A stretch of DNA of 64,000 nucleotides from Symmetrospora coprosmae. Taxonomy: Eukaryota > Basidiomycota > Cystobasidiomycetes > Symmetrosporaceae. A program made the translations under genes and the position numbers. Location: NCBI GenBank assembly GCA_008802785.1, contig VUYT01000049.1, forward strand, positions 21,064 to 85,063, written 5' to 3'. The notes under the pieces were generated by a model. The model saw only the letters and a program-made list of their open reading frames with translations, ran no database searches and had not been told where the DNA came from. Within the stretch, counting starts at the first letter, position 1. Every line of letters begins with the position of its first letter. Shown here one piece after another: positions 46,942 to 59,615 of this stretch.

Positions 46942-48316
46942 CTACTTCCTGCTCTTGATATCTGCAGCTTGACGACCGTTCTCGAGAGTGACCTCATCTG
47001 TCTCTCTGCTCATACTCCTCAGCACCTGACTATCGTTTTGCTCTCGCGCCTTGAGGAAACAGGGCAGGTTCAATAGCAATGCGCTGACAGACGGGAAGGT
47101 GAACGTGATCAGCTCAATCAGGAAGCCAATGCGGCTGTATAAACTCACGCGCTGAACTCAGGCAGAACTGCTAGGCAGTACTCGAGGGCAGTGAAACGCC
47201 CGGTGAAGCCATCGCGGGTGTAGTTCTCCGGGTTAGTGTATGACAGCTGGAGCGGTCGAGAATCGTCAGCAATCGCAATCATGCGGGAAATCAGGAGAGC
47301 TCACCTTGTAGATGGCAGCCTGAAGAACGCCGAAGATCCCGCGGACGTGCAGGAAGAACGCGACTAGGTAGAGAGCTACCAATGCGAAGTGAAGCTTTAG
47401 GCTGAGCCGCTTGGCCTCTGATTGAGTCTTGACGAGACAGAAGGCGAAGAGCACAGTCATGGCGAAGAAGATGGCGCTGCCTGTGGTCCTGAGCATCTTG
47501 GAAATGTGCATTGCGCGGTCCATCTCCCCGGCTGTTTTGTCGCTACCTTCTGTTGTTCCAGCTAGGTACGACCCTCCCGTCACGATGAGCGTACTAGAGT
47601 AAGACAGTCGGATGAAGCAAGTCATCAGCTTCATCCGCTGGGGCGCGAACGAATAGATAGCGAACAGGCGGCAGGCACGTACTTTGCCGGGATCAGGAAG
47701 GCATGCACAATGTCCATAACCTGATCTCTGTATCTCCAGGGTGTCCACAGTGGGAGCATGAAGACGACCGCGAGCACATGCTTCCTCTGTTCGTTCTTGT
47801 CGTCAATCTGCTTCGCCAACCAGGTGTAGCCAAGGTGTTGCCTATGCCAGCTTTTGAGGAAGAGGTAGGCCGTGAGGGTCTGAAAAGTTGCCGGGAAAAC
47901 CAGGTATCAGTAAGGTTGATATCACTCGAGCTTTCCATCGGAACCTGGCTTACAAGCGTGAAGTAGCCCTCGGCACCTGTAGCCGGAACGGGAGGACCAG
48001 AGTTGAGGTTAGCCGCACACCGAGCAATGCACCGAGGCAGACAATCCGCACTCAGGACCAAGTACGCAATGAATACATCCACGTTGTCAAAGACGAGAAT
48101 GCCAAATGCGACCCCGAGAGCTTGAGACACGACTCGGATGCAGACATGCGAGAACAGGAGGGTGTGTTTTGATCTCCATTTGTAATCCTTGCGGTTGTAG
48201 CGCCAGACCATGTGTAGGAACAGGCCAAAGTAGAGCAGCGCAAACAGGAGAGCTATCCCGGCCTCTACGGTGAGGTGCCGGTTGCGGGCAGGTAGGTCGG
48301 AGGGGATGTTGTCCAT
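46942..48316 (-). CDS. Multi-pass (about 7 TM) fungal membrane protein
   Basis: Six exons (48316-48052, 47976-47954, 47879-47683, 47593-47305, 47246-47149, 47083-46942) give 337 aa. There are about seven hydrophobic segments, starting with [20 protein letters not shown], and basic loops such as [11 protein letters not shown] charged C-terminal tail ends the protein. The layout resembles fungal DUF7702-type or receptor-like membrane proteins, but I see no decisive motif, so the family is tentative. Exon 2 is only 23 nt. It is tail to tail with HMGR. An upstream in-frame ATG at 48382 exists; 48316 gives a more natural short N-terminus. Confidence 0.72.
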
Positions 48317-48956
48317 GTTGGGCTCTGGCGGGGCTCTCGCGCGGTTGGGCAGAAGCTGGGTGTGAGCGATGTATTTCAACAATGAAGATCAGGAGGTCAG
48401 GTAAGGCAGGCCAGAGCAGGCCAGGCAACGTCTGCCCTATCTCGCACGTTCGGACGCGCTCGGATCCGAGAGGGCCTCTCGGATCCGAGCGGAGCCGAAC
48501 AGGGGGTGCATGGGTACGCCTCGCGGAGCCGAGCAGAAGCGTCAGCAGAGCCCTTGGAGATGTCGCTGCTGCGATTGCAAGTCTGCATGTGCATGTACCA
48601 CTAGATCTGCGCACAAGGGGGTTCGCTGAGGTGTGACACCGGTACCGACGATCCGGCCTGGATGGATCGGATGCGGCTCCTGGTCTTTGGCTTGCCGGGG
48701 AAGCCATTCTGTTCGCGCAGTGCGATGCAGTGTGACAGCAGATTACTTGAATGTAGCCAACTCTGTGTGAGATCGTGCTTCTTAGTGGGCGTTGGCCGGT
48801 GTCAGGAGACGCGTCCAGCGACGTGCCCTCATTCAGGCACAACTGAGGAGTGCCACCACCTTGCCACCACCTTGAACCGCTTCACACACCCACCCTCCCT
48901 CTCTCTGGCATCTCTGGCTCTCCTTCGCTCCAACTCGCAGCAATTGATGCATCAGG
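48317..48956. promoter_or_regulatory. Divergent promoter region with a palindrome
   Basis: 640 bases between the membrane-protein start (-) and the RRM-protein start (+). It contains a near-perfect 33-bp inverted repeat (48458-48490) and further GAGCCGA-type copies close by. No gene is supported. Confidence 0.5.
48458..48490. repeat. 33-bp inverted repeat built from two CTCGGATCCGAG palindromes
   Basis: Two copies of the 12-bp palindrome CTCGGATCCGAG (48459-48470 and 48478-48489) lie in mirror context. The whole is GCTCGGATCCGAGAGG, one G, then its reverse complement. It could be a dimeric factor site or a cruciform-forming element. Confidence 0.85.
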
Positions 48957-51900
48957 ATGTCAGGCAGCAAGATGGAGAGAATCGTCGAAGAAGCAGGTGA
49001 CGCGCGCGACGTAACCGCACCGACACCGGGGCAGACCAGACGCTGCGAGCAGGACGACCTTTCCGGAAGTGCATCCGACGACGCGACTGTTCTGGCAGTT
49101 CAAGAGCTCCATTCGCACGCCCAGATCGCCGAGATGCTGCAGAGTGAAGACGTGTACACGGTCTCTACGCTTTTGCGATGCGAGATGCAAGACTTCCTGC
49201 CCGATGCCGAAGCACCGGACGCGCCGAATGCTGAAGACGGTGAGAGCGTCTGCGCTCGGGACCTCTCCTTCCTGACTGACGCTCGGAGTAGCGTCTCGCA
49301 CAGGAGCGAATGGGGACGACGCTCAGAGCGACACAAGTGTACACTCAGACTCATCCGTTCAGTTCCTCCTCGCTTCCACCGTCCAAAAACCTGAGGTCCC
49401 GCAAGGATGGAAGACGGCACTCGCCAAATGCCTTCAGTCTACCCCAGCGGCAGAAAGCGTATCATTCAGCAGCAGCCCAAACGATTCGCAGCAGCATTAC
49501 ACTCCTGGCAACGTGAAGATCGAGCTGCTCTCCTCGCCTGAGCTATCCTCCATCTCCTCCGGAGGCATCGGATCAAGCCATGCCACTTCTCCATACTACA
49601 ATACTAGCAGCAGCAGCTCAAGCCAAGTAGCCTTCCTATCTCCTTCCTTCACGACTACTGCTGGGCAGAAGAAGAGGGTACTCGCCCTTATTCCGCAGAA
49701 AGGGGATCACAAGACCGCCTTAACGCCCATCAAGCACGGCTCCTTCAGCATGGAGGGAAGCTCACAAGAGAAACTGGACAACCACTCAGCTCTAGAAGTC
49801 CAAGACGCATCATGTTCTCTCTCTCACACTCAGCAAGACAGCAGCAGTAGCCAAATGATCAAGACGAGCACGCCTGCACCCCCTCGCTACGCCGGTCCAG
49901 CCGTCCTACCTGCTGCCAAAACGACCTTCCTATCAGCTAAGACATTTGTCATCAAATTATACAACCTTCCCTGGGCAGTCACCGTTGACGATGTACTGCA
50001 GTGGCTCGGCGCAGACGCCACCCGCTCTCTCATCCCACAGTCAGAACAGATTGTAGCTGTCCACATACTATGCGACCGCTTCAAGGGCAGGACCAAGGCG
50101 CCTGCATTCGTCGAATTCCAAGATGCAAGATCGGCCCTCGCTGCCGTTGCGTCCTGTCACAACAAAGAGATGAAAGGAAGGGTCATCAGCGTCCACATGG
50201 GAAGCAGGAAAGCTCTGATGCGCGAGGTAGGTCAGGAATGTATCTGTCGTGAGGATGGTCGTCTCAAAGGCTCAGCGCTCTGTCTGAACCACCAGATCTT
50301 CCCGACTTGGGCCTCCTCTGCCCTGTCCGATGAGCCAAATGCACCCGTGGTATCAAGCTTCGAGCTCGAAGGCCTGGAGGGCCTCTGCAGGTTGAAGGTA
50401 GGCATCTTCTTTTCTCACATGTCTTGGTCATCCGTCCTTTTTCTTTAACAAGAATTGCTTGTCAGCAGGCACCTTTCGCATCGCAAACGCCCGAGCGACC
50501 GTACCTGAACATCCTCAGCATCGCCGCGAAGGTGAGTCGTATGCAGGTACCTAGAGAGCGCAAAGGCATCTTGGTCAATCTCACCGTGTCTATCTCGCAG
50601 TATCCCTGGAGGTCGACGGACCTCCTCGCGTCTGAGAGCGAAGAGCAAGCAAGAGTTCTTCGAGCTATCAGGGGTAAGCGGGACCTCTGGACGTGACACC
50701 CTGCGTCTAGCATGTGCTGACACGGCCTTCATGCAGCCGCATACAAGCTCCTCATTCAGCACGGGAGGAGGATACCAGGCGCGGACAAGATCAAAGGTCT
50801 CTTCGTGAGTGGAGGTGGTGCACAAGCGTGGCGTTCTCGACTGAGGCACTGCGCTCTACCGTAGACTACGTTCCTCCAGAGGCATGGAGGTAAGCCGCAC
50901 AGCAAGTAAATCTCCGGCGCCACTGATTCATGCGTACCCGTATCCTTGCCAGGCCTGTCCGGCTCGCTCGTGACTTTTCCCGTCGAAGTGGATGTTGAGC
51001 AGTACAGGAGCTGGAGGCCGCGGCTGGAGAAGGCTACGAGCAACTATCGACCCATCGCACAGCCAATCGAAGTAGAGCTGGCTTCGCCCGCGGCCCCTCC
51101 GCCATCGCAAGAGAACGAGACGTCTTCTTCCGAGGAGTCCAGCTCGCTCAACATGTCATCGAAGACCAGCGGCTCCTCCAAAGGGAAAGGCAAGCAGACC
51201 AGCTACCAGCCAAAAGCCAAGGCAGTCATCGAGGCATTGCTCAATGCACAGATCGAGACTGCCAGGCGCGACCTGGCCGCTCTCAAGTCCTCCGCTGAGG
51301 CTACACCTGAGACGTCGCCTGAGGCTAAGCTGCCTATCCCGCCGGCGGCGCCCAAGCGAGACCCTGCTGTCAAGGTCATCGACTTCGCGACACCTCACCG
51401 AAATGCAGTAAGGGCGCGATCGCTGAAGGAGGCGAACGAGGCGTACGACCGCGATAGGCAGAGGAGGAGGAGGGTGGAGCGAGCTAGAGAGGCGCCGCGA
51501 TTGACCAGGACGGCAGATGCAGCGGAGGAAGGAGTATCGAGGGAGACCCTAAGTACTCTGACAAACAGGACTGGCGGCGATGCGAGCAGCAGAGCCGGCT
51601 CAGCAAGGGCGAGCGGTGGAGGCATTGGTAACGCGGGCGGGCTAGGGAGGAATTTGTCCAATCTCAGCATGGACAGCCAGGCATCCTCGCAAAACATGGG
51701 CAAGAGCACCGCATCCTCTCCGATGACTATCGAGAAGACGGGCAAGATCGAGTCGCTCTTCACTCCTCCCAGATGCTCCCTTCCCACTCCGGCATCCAAG
51801 AACAGTCAGCGAAAGGAGAGACACGACGATGGGCCTGCAAGCCCAAGTGTGAGCGGAGGCAAGACCAAGGAAGACGATGCGACACGAAAGAAGGATGCAG

Positions 51901-51977
51901 CTGCTGCGTTGCTGAACGAGTATGGAATGTCAAGGGAGGACCTCATTGCAGTACTGCAGAAGCTGCTGTCGGAGTGA
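48957..51977 (+). CDS. RRM RNA-binding protein, large, mostly disordered
   Basis: Seven exons (48957-49239, 49304-50397, 50466-50531, 50601-50673, 50737-50804, 50865-50889, 50953-51977) give 877 aa. An RRM lies at about residues 308-400: TFVIKLYNLPWAVTVDDVLQ (RNP2-like YNLPW), KAPAFVEF (RNP1-like) and GRVISVHMGSRKAL. It is followed by VGQECICREDGRLKGSALCL. The short exons 3-6 code for one continuous conserved stretch (YPWRSTDLLAS, KLLIQHGRRIPGADKIKGLF). The C-terminal third is Ser-rich and basic and ends in a helix, EYGMSREDLIAVLQKLL. It is probably a post-transcriptional regulator. I cannot name the orthologue. Confidence 0.8.
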
Positions 51978-52492
51978 CGGGACGAATAGAATCAATGACG
52001 TGCTGAAATTATGGAGGAGAGGTAACGACACGAGGAAGATGTGACATCAAGGGAGTGTAGCCTACACCAGGTCGATCGGCAGTCTATATGCAAAGTAAAG
52101 CAGATGTAGCCTGTACCCCTTCGAGAGTAGCCAACCTCAGGCTGTCAGAATTGTCCTCATTGTCGGTGGGGTGGCATGCGACGCGTCCTTGCGCGCGCGC
52201 GTGGCGACAAGCACGCGTTTTCCCAAGCCACGGACGAGCTTCTCTCTTGCTCTGCGAAACACCACCACCAACTGATCTGCACCAAGCGCAATAGACGCAG
52301 ACAGCCGCACTCTCCTGATCGCATCTGTACCGTACCGGTTCAGTGCTCGCTCGGTCCTCATCCGCCTTCCTTCCGGCAGTTCCACCTCATCGAGCGGAGG
52401 TCTCGAGCTCACACCGACCGCGCGCGTCGAGTCGACGTGCGTCCAACGGCTGTCCATCCCCCCAAGCCACAGCAGCAGCATAGCAGCCCGCT
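51978..52492. other. Intergenic region
   Basis: Between two plus-strand genes. It has a short CG run near 52192-52202. Otherwise I see nothing. Confidence 0.5.
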
Positions 52493-55400
52493 ATGGATAC
52501 ATCAGCATCAACCCCGACATCATTGCATAGCAGTGGCGGACGCCGTCACTTGAAGCGGCTCTCCCTGTCCGTTGGATCCAGCTCCGTCTTTGGCGGCTCG
52601 GGCAGTCCCACTGCGACAATGTCCGCAGAGCGTTCGCAGCGACAGCTCTCGCACGAGATGGGCGGCAGCAGCCCAATGACGCCTGACCGGCATGCATCTA
52701 CCGCCTCGCCTTCCTCTGGTTCATCTCTCCGATCCCACCGCGACTCTGCCTTGAACCGCTCCGTCGGCGCGGGCGCAGGCTCCTCGAGCTTCAGCTCGAG
52801 CGGTCGTAGGCAGCGACCTATGTCGCTCTACGGGGGCAGCAGCGGCCTGTCGCCCATCACCGCTGGAGTGGTCATGCAGTCAGATGCGGAGCCCTCTGGA
52901 ACGCAGGCGTCGCCCTCTCCTCTGGCGCGGACCTCCCTCCTCTCGAGCTTGTCCGAGGAGCACCACAACGCAAGCTCGAGTGCCGAGCGCGAAGACGCCG
53001 ACGCGTCTTTCTCACCGACGGTGACGCTGAATTGCGTAGGCAACCTGAGCAATAGCGTAGGAAGGCGGAGCATTCTAGGACGCTCTGCAGGAGCGAGGCG
53101 GCAAAGCAGCATCTCGTATGCCCGCTCTAACGGCTCGGATAGCGCGCCATCGACGCCACGCAGCAGCGCGACTCTTTCGCGCGAAGGCGGCTTTGACGCG
53201 TCAATAGGAGGGATGAAGAGCCCAATGCACGGCGAAGCAATGCTCTCGCCAGCCGCATCGTCCTCTTCCCACTCGGCAAACGCGCCTCGCACTGCACAGG
53301 CTGGCGGCTACTTCCCTGCGCAAGCGCCAAGTGCTACGGTCGAGGAGAACGGACCTGCGTCTGAAGCCATGGCGCCGACTTCTAGCACATCGTCCATCAA
53401 CGAGATGAACATTGGCATTGGCGCACGGAGCGCAGATCTGCTCACGTTCATCGCAAAGAAAGAGAGAAAATGCATGGACTTGCGAGAGGGTGCGTTGAGC
53501 AGTCAGCCTCTCTTCCCGAATAAGCTGACTCCGTTTCCTGCGCTGGAAACACCACAGAGCTCAAGCGCCACGAAGAAGAGCTAGCCACACTGAAGAAGAA
53601 GTGGGAAGCAGTGATACAGAGGGAGATGCAAGCGGCGCAAGCGCCTGTGCCTTCGCCTCGACCCGCAGAGCCGTCAAACGTATCCCCTACAGCCGCTCTG
53701 ACATCACCTACGGGCGCTCCTGCCCTGCCCAGCGCAGGCGGTCTCTTCTCGTCGCTCGCTTCCTCCCTCACTGCATCAACATCAACATCCTCATCCTCCA
53801 CGCTCTCGACCCTCTCGGCATCTCCCTCGCCCAAGCCAACGGGCAACCGGCGCCTGCTGACTGCGCGGCATTCAGTCTCGGTCTCCTCGCCCTCGCGGTC
53901 ATCGAGCACCAGCCCAGTTGGTGCCAATGGCTTCCTCGGCGGAGCCGATCTCTCACAACAAGTATCCCCGACTCCCTCTGCATCGTCCGCCTCCTCCGGC
54001 TCGACTGCCAATGGCGAGGCGTACGACGTGTCCAAGATGGCAAAGTCCTGGCTTGGAGGCATGATGAAGTCTGCGACCTCGGTCCTGGATAGCCTGGCGC
54101 CGCCTCCTTCTTCTCCTTCGCCCAACGACCTGGGCACAGTTCGCGAGGAGGAAGAGCCTGAAGAAGGCGACGAGGAGGATAGCCACCATCGCTCAGCGTC
54201 ACGCACCTTGGCTGGACACCCGGGTGCTTCGGATTCGCAGCAACACGGCAGGAAGATTAGCGAGGCAACCACAAACGGGTCAAGCTCATCTGCTGGCTCG
54301 GGTTCTCCGAGCTCGACATACGAAGGCGACCGCTTCTCCAGCTCGACGTCGCGGTCGAGTGTGTCGAGCTTCCCTGGTGACGATGAAGCCGGCGATAGTC
54401 GATACAAGCGGCACGACGGCGACGATATCACGCCCGTAGCTACGCCCGTCCTCGAGAGCGCATCGCAGGCCACGCCGCGCGGTGGCAGTGGGGACAACAG
54501 CGGCGGGGCGGACGCCGAGGATCTGTGGGGTCTGAGCGGGTTCGAAAACGACTCGGCGCGCGAGGCGCGCGAAAAGCTCGAGAGGGATCGCATCGATGTC
54601 GCACATGCGTCTAGTCCGCCGAGAGTCCTCGAGACGGCGGCTGCTAGTCCGTCGCTGGGGAGCAGCGCGGGCAGCAGAGCGAGCCATGGCAGGAGGAGAT
54701 CGACGGCTTTCGAGCTTGGTGGAGCTTGGGGCTCGATGGTCGGCAAGAAGTGGACAGAGGTCACCAATAGCGAAGTGTGAGTGCTCGAGTGCGGTGCACT
54801 GTCGTCCCCCTTAAGGTGCAGTCCGCTGATGCAAGGTCGTGCTTTCAGCCTCAAGAATTCGAAGCGGGCAACGATGAACTTTGTCGACACGTTCGAAAAG
54901 ACGCTGACGGACGTCATGACTGTCGATCCGTCCAAGGAGGACGGCGGCAGCGGCAACAATTCGAGCATGACGCTGGTCAATGGCGAATATGTCCCGTCGC
55001 TCGACTGGCCCGTCCCGCCTCAGGATCGCGCGCCCTCGCCTTCTCAGAAGCAGCGCGAGTTGCCCTCTGGAATCGGAGGGGCCGCTAGCTGGTCTGCCCT
55101 GCTGGGCGGCAGCAAGTCGGCTCAGCCCAAGCATGCACTGCACAACGGCAATGTTGGCGAGAGTGCGACCGCCTCGCACTCGCCAGGCAGCAGTTCCGGC
55201 TTTGTCAATGGCCGACGGAGCAGCAGCGGTCGACGGGCCTCTGCGAACCTGCTGGATGACAACGACGACGAGATGATCAGCGAGCAGAGCTTCTCTACCT
55301 CGCCTGCGGGGCGGGTGCTCCAGCCGCGCGGGACAGCCCAGAGCAGCAGCGGCGACCCTGTGCAGAACCGCTTGCAGGCGAGCAGGGCAAAGCACCAGAA

Positions 55401-55554
55401 GCGCATGAGCATGCCGTCGAATCTCCTCACGGGGCAGCCGCGCAAGTCGAGCCTTGGCGGCTCTCCTTCTGGCCGGGCGGGACTTGGGCTCGACAGCCTG
55501 AATGAGGAGGAGGATGCCGAGAAGGCTGAGGCGGAGGATAACTGGGGTTGGTAG
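52493..55554 (+). CDS. DUF4048 family protein
   Basis: Three exons (52493-53489, 53558-54776, 54849-55554) give 973 aa. Most of the protein is Ser-rich and disordered. Two features recall the fungal DUF4048 family: an N-terminal RRHLKRLSLSV motif, and the central helix ADLLTFIAKKERKCMDLREE continuing into LKRHEEELATLKKKWE, which is split by the first intron. Later comes YDVSKMAKSWLGGMMKSATS, and the C-terminus is DNWGW. Function is unknown. A long antisense ORF (53448-54980) runs across it and is a by-product of codon bias. Confidence 0.75.
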
Positions 55555-55889
55555 AAGGTTCGCAGTAGCTGGTAAAGTGCAGTATGTGCAGCAGCTTGGT
55601 AGTATTGGGTGTCGCGCGTGTGACTCGCTCGAGTGGCGGTTGCGCCGTGTCGACGTCGGGGGAGGTTAGCACATATAATTTGACCGCGTTGTTGTACGGT
55701 TCAGTAGCTGTACGCTGCGAGTCAGGAGTAACGATTCCTTTATGCAAGCGCGGTCGTCATTGCCCTGCAGCCCCTTGCGTAAGCGGGCAGCGGGCAGCGG
55801 GCAGTGGCCTCCTGTGCCTGACCTCACTAGGCCTCACTGCCCTTGCTCTGCCCAGCATCAGCCGTCCCATTCAATAAGCGCAAGCAAGC
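55555..55889. other. Intergenic region
   Basis: Between DUF4048 and Rpn1. It includes a small GCAGCGG direct repeat near 55784-55804. No gene is seen. Confidence 0.5.
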
Positions 55890-58800
55890 ATGAGCGACCC
55901 CAATGGAGTGCCATTCACGGTAGCCCCCGTCAGATCAGACGACCCTGCTAAAAAGAAGGAGGAGGACAAGAAGGAACAGGGGGAGGCGAATGGCGTCGAT
56001 GAGGCAAAGGGCAGCGGAAAGGTAGACGGCAAGGACAAGGACAAGGACGAGGAGGAGGAGCTGGTGGGTGGCATTGCACGGGCATGCTGCATCCATCGCG
56101 ACTGCTGACGCTGACGCTGTGCTCGCTGCTCTGTCTCTGTACCCCTTCCTGGCCACCGTGCGCTGTGAACGCGACTGCGATGATGCGCCCATCCCATCCC
56201 GCCCCCAGTCTGAGGAGGATCAGCAGCTCAAGGGAGAGCTCGAGATGCTCGTCGAGCGACTGAAGGTGAGTTGTACACATACGGTCTACTGCTATGCTCC
56301 TCCTTGTCGTTGGCCGTTCCCCGCTGAACAGGGCCCCGTCATCGCCTCTCTCACCCCCCTCCGTCCTGCTTGCGCGTACCCCACCCTGAAACGACACACA
56401 TACAACCCACAGGAACCCGACACGACTCTGTACCACCCTGCACTCGAATCCCTCCGCACCCTCATCCGCACAAGCACAGCATCCATGACATCCGTCCCAA
56501 AGCCGCTCAAGTTCCTCCACCCGCTGTACCCGGACCTGCAGGAGCTGTACGAGAAGTGGCCCAGCACGTCGAGCGCGAACGGGTCCAGCAAGAGCCTGTT
56601 CGCCGAGATCCTCTCCGTCCTCGCAATGACGTACTCGGACAGCGGGAAGCGCGAGACGCTCAGCTACCGGCTCAAAGGCGGCAGCGAGGAGGACCCGGGT
56701 CTCTGGGGACACGAGTACGTCAGGCACCTCGCGGCAGAGATCGAGGAGGAGTACGCCGTGCGCACAGACAAGCCCGAAGAAGCGACCTTCACCGCAGAGG
56801 AGTTGCACGCCCTCGCCCTCCGCCTCGTTCCGTTCCTGCTGTCGCACAATGGCGAGGCAGACGCCGTCGACCTCCTCCTCGAGATCGAGTCCATCTCGTC
56901 CATCATCCCATTTGTCGACGAAAACACCTACACGCGCGTCTGCCTCTACATGACTACATGCGTCAACCTTCTCCAGCCGCCGGACGACAGAGACTTCCTC
57001 AAGTGCGCGCGCGAGATCTACCGCAAGTTTGAGAAATACTCGCAGGCCATCGTGTGCAGTTTGCGTTTGGGCGACCAGGAGCTCATCAAGGAGGACTTTA
57101 GTGCACCAAAGAACCCGTGCGTATTCCAGCTCTCGCATGAATGACATATACCGTCGTCGCAGCCCGACTGACTCTGTCTGTCGCATTCGTCCCTCCCAGA
57201 TCCATGCGCCGGCAGCTCGCCTTCATTCTCGCTCGCCAGCAGTTCCACGGCGCAGATGAGGAAACGACCGATGAGGGCCTGCTCGACATTCTCAGCAACA
57301 CCAAGCTTGGCGAGCACTTTGAGCTGTTCGGCAAGGAGCTCAACCTGATTGAGCCGCGCTCGCTCGAGGATATCTACAAGTCGCATCTTGAAAACACGCG
57401 CTCTGGCGTCGGAGCCGTCGCCGTCGACTCGGCAAAGCAGAATCTCGCAGGCAGCTTTGTCAACGGCTTTGTCAATGCTGGCTTTGGGAACGACAAGCTC
57501 ATGGCAAAGGCGGAGGAGGGACAGAGCTGGATCTACAAGAACAAGGACCACGGTGAGTCGGTACTAGCTAGTCTATACTGCAGTGTCGAAGCCAGTGTCC
57601 TGACATCCAGGCACAGGCATGCTGTCTGCGGCTGCATCGCTCGGACTCTCCTTCCTCTGGAGCCCGGAGAAAGGCCTCGATGCCATCGATACGTACGCCT
57701 ATGTGCCAGAAGAATACATCAAAGCTGGCGCAGCACTAGCCAATGGAATTGTGCATTCGGGTGTCAAGACGGAAGCCGACGCTGCGTTTGCGCTGTTGGA
57801 AGAACATGTCGACAGCACGTCCGTGCCACTTCGAGTCTGTGCGATCATGGGGTGCGTTCTGGTCCGACTCTGTCTGTACTGTTTGTGTATCTGTCTAATA
57901 CGTCCCCTCCATCTTGTGCAGCATCGGAATCGCGTACGCTGGCACAGGGCGGCTCGACATCATGGAGAAGCTGCTTACGGTCGCTTCAGACACGTCACTG
58001 AGCATGGAGATTGCGTCGATGGCATCTCTGGCGCTGGGCTTTATCTTTGTCGGGTCGGGCAATGGCGATGTAACGGGCGCCATCCTGCAGACCATGATGG
58101 AGAGGGAAGAGAAGCAGCTCAGTGAGAAGTGGACGCGGTTCATGAGTTTGGGCCTGGCTCTACTCTATCTGGGTGCGTGCTACCTCCCATACCGCTCCTC
58201 TCTCTTATGCGCCGGCAGCTGACTTGCGCGTGCGCCATCTGACTCACAGGCCAGCAAGACAACTCGGACGCGACGATCGAAACGCTAAAAGCCATCGAGC
58301 ACCCCATCAGCAAATCGACGCAGATCCTCGTTGACGTCTGCTCGTACGCCGGGACAGGCAACGTGCTCAAGATTCAGGCGCTCCTCCACCACTGCAACGA
58401 CCACCTCGACAACGAGAAGGAGAACGACCTGCACCAGGCTATAGCGACGCTTGGCATTGCCGTCATTGCAATGGGCGAGGACATTGGCGCAGATATGAGC
58501 TTGCGGCAGTTCGACCACCTGGTGCGCCCTCCCAGTCTTCGCGTGCTGTCGTTATCTGTGGAGCTTGGACTAACGATCACTCCCTGACAGATGCACTATG
58601 GCGAGCCGACGATCCGGAGAGCAGTCCCGCTAGCCATCGGTCTGCTCAGCGCCTCCAACCCTGTCCTCACAATCCTCGACACGCTGTCCAAATACTCGCA
58701 CGACAACGACCTCGACGTCGCGCTGAACGCCATCTATGCGATGGGCTTAGTTGGCGCAGGGACAAACAATGCGCGTCTGGCACAGATGCTGCGGCAGCTC

Positions 58801-59375
58801 GCGAGCTACTACTATAAGGAGCCCGACTGCCTCTTCATGGTACGCATCGCGCAGGGTCTCGTCCACATGGGCAAGGGCATGATTGGCATCAACCCGTTCC
58901 ACACCGACCGGACACTCATGTCGCCCGTCGGCGTGGCCGGGCTGCTGAGCACGTTGATTGCGTTCACGGATGTGCGCGGCACGATTCTCGACAAGTGGGT
59001 GGCCCTGCTTCTGATCGATAGGCGTGAAGAAGGCCGAGACTGACGGATCTCGCGCCTCGCCTCGTTTACAGATCTCACTGGATGCTCTACTTCCTCACCA
59101 TGTCCATGTACCCGCGCTTCCTCATCACGTTCGACGAAGAGGGCGCCAACATCCCCGTCAGCGTGCGGGTGGGTCAGGCAGTGGACGTAGTCGGGCAGGC
59201 GGGCAAGCCGCGCGCCATCTCTGGGTTCCAGACGCACTCGACGCCCGTGCGGCTCGGCCACACGGAGCGCGCAGAGCTGGCCACGGAGGAGTTCTTCCCG
59301 TATACCCACGTCCTCGAAGGATTTGCTGTTCTCGCAAAGAACAAGGGGTTCGAGAAGGAGCAGGCGGATGTGTAA
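55890..59375 (+). CDS. RPN1: 26S proteasome regulatory particle base subunit Rpn1
   Basis: Nine exons (55890-56063, 56209-56265, 56413-57116, 57200-57552, 57617-57851, 57922-58172, 58250-58521, 58591-58994, 59072-59375) give 917 aa, close to human PSMD2 (908 aa). It is the largest non-ATPase base subunit and docks ubiquitin receptors and Ubp6. A charged Lys/Glu N-terminus is followed by [18 protein letters not shown] and [20 protein letters not shown]. Proteasome/cyclosome repeats follow, such as [21 protein letters not shown] and [16 protein letters not shown], then [18 protein letters not shown]. The C-terminal [20 protein letters not shown] is characteristic. Confidence 0.96.
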
Positions 59376-59615
59376 GAGTGCTGCTATGAGTGCACCTCGT
59401 GTAGACTGAAAGTCAGGGCATTAAAGTGCAATGCCTTCTTTCGAGGATGTCAAGGATGGGAAGACCAGTTATCGGTTTGCCTTGCTTATTGAGGCGTGAT
59501 GCTCCATCTCGGCTCTCCTGGGTCAGTGAGCGCAGGAAGCGCATCGCAAGCAAGAGAAGCGACAAATTTTCAGATTGCAGCATGACATACACGACTGCCC
59601 TCTATGTGTGCAGTT

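Noticed and set aside
53448-54980. 510-codon minus-strand ORF
   Set aside because: Lies antisense across the DUF4048 gene; arises from the strong GC3 codon bias of the real plus-strand gene, which has matching splice phases and a recognised motif.
55948-57186. 412-codon minus-strand ORF
   Set aside because: Antisense to Rpn1, whose identity is certain; no protein features of its own.
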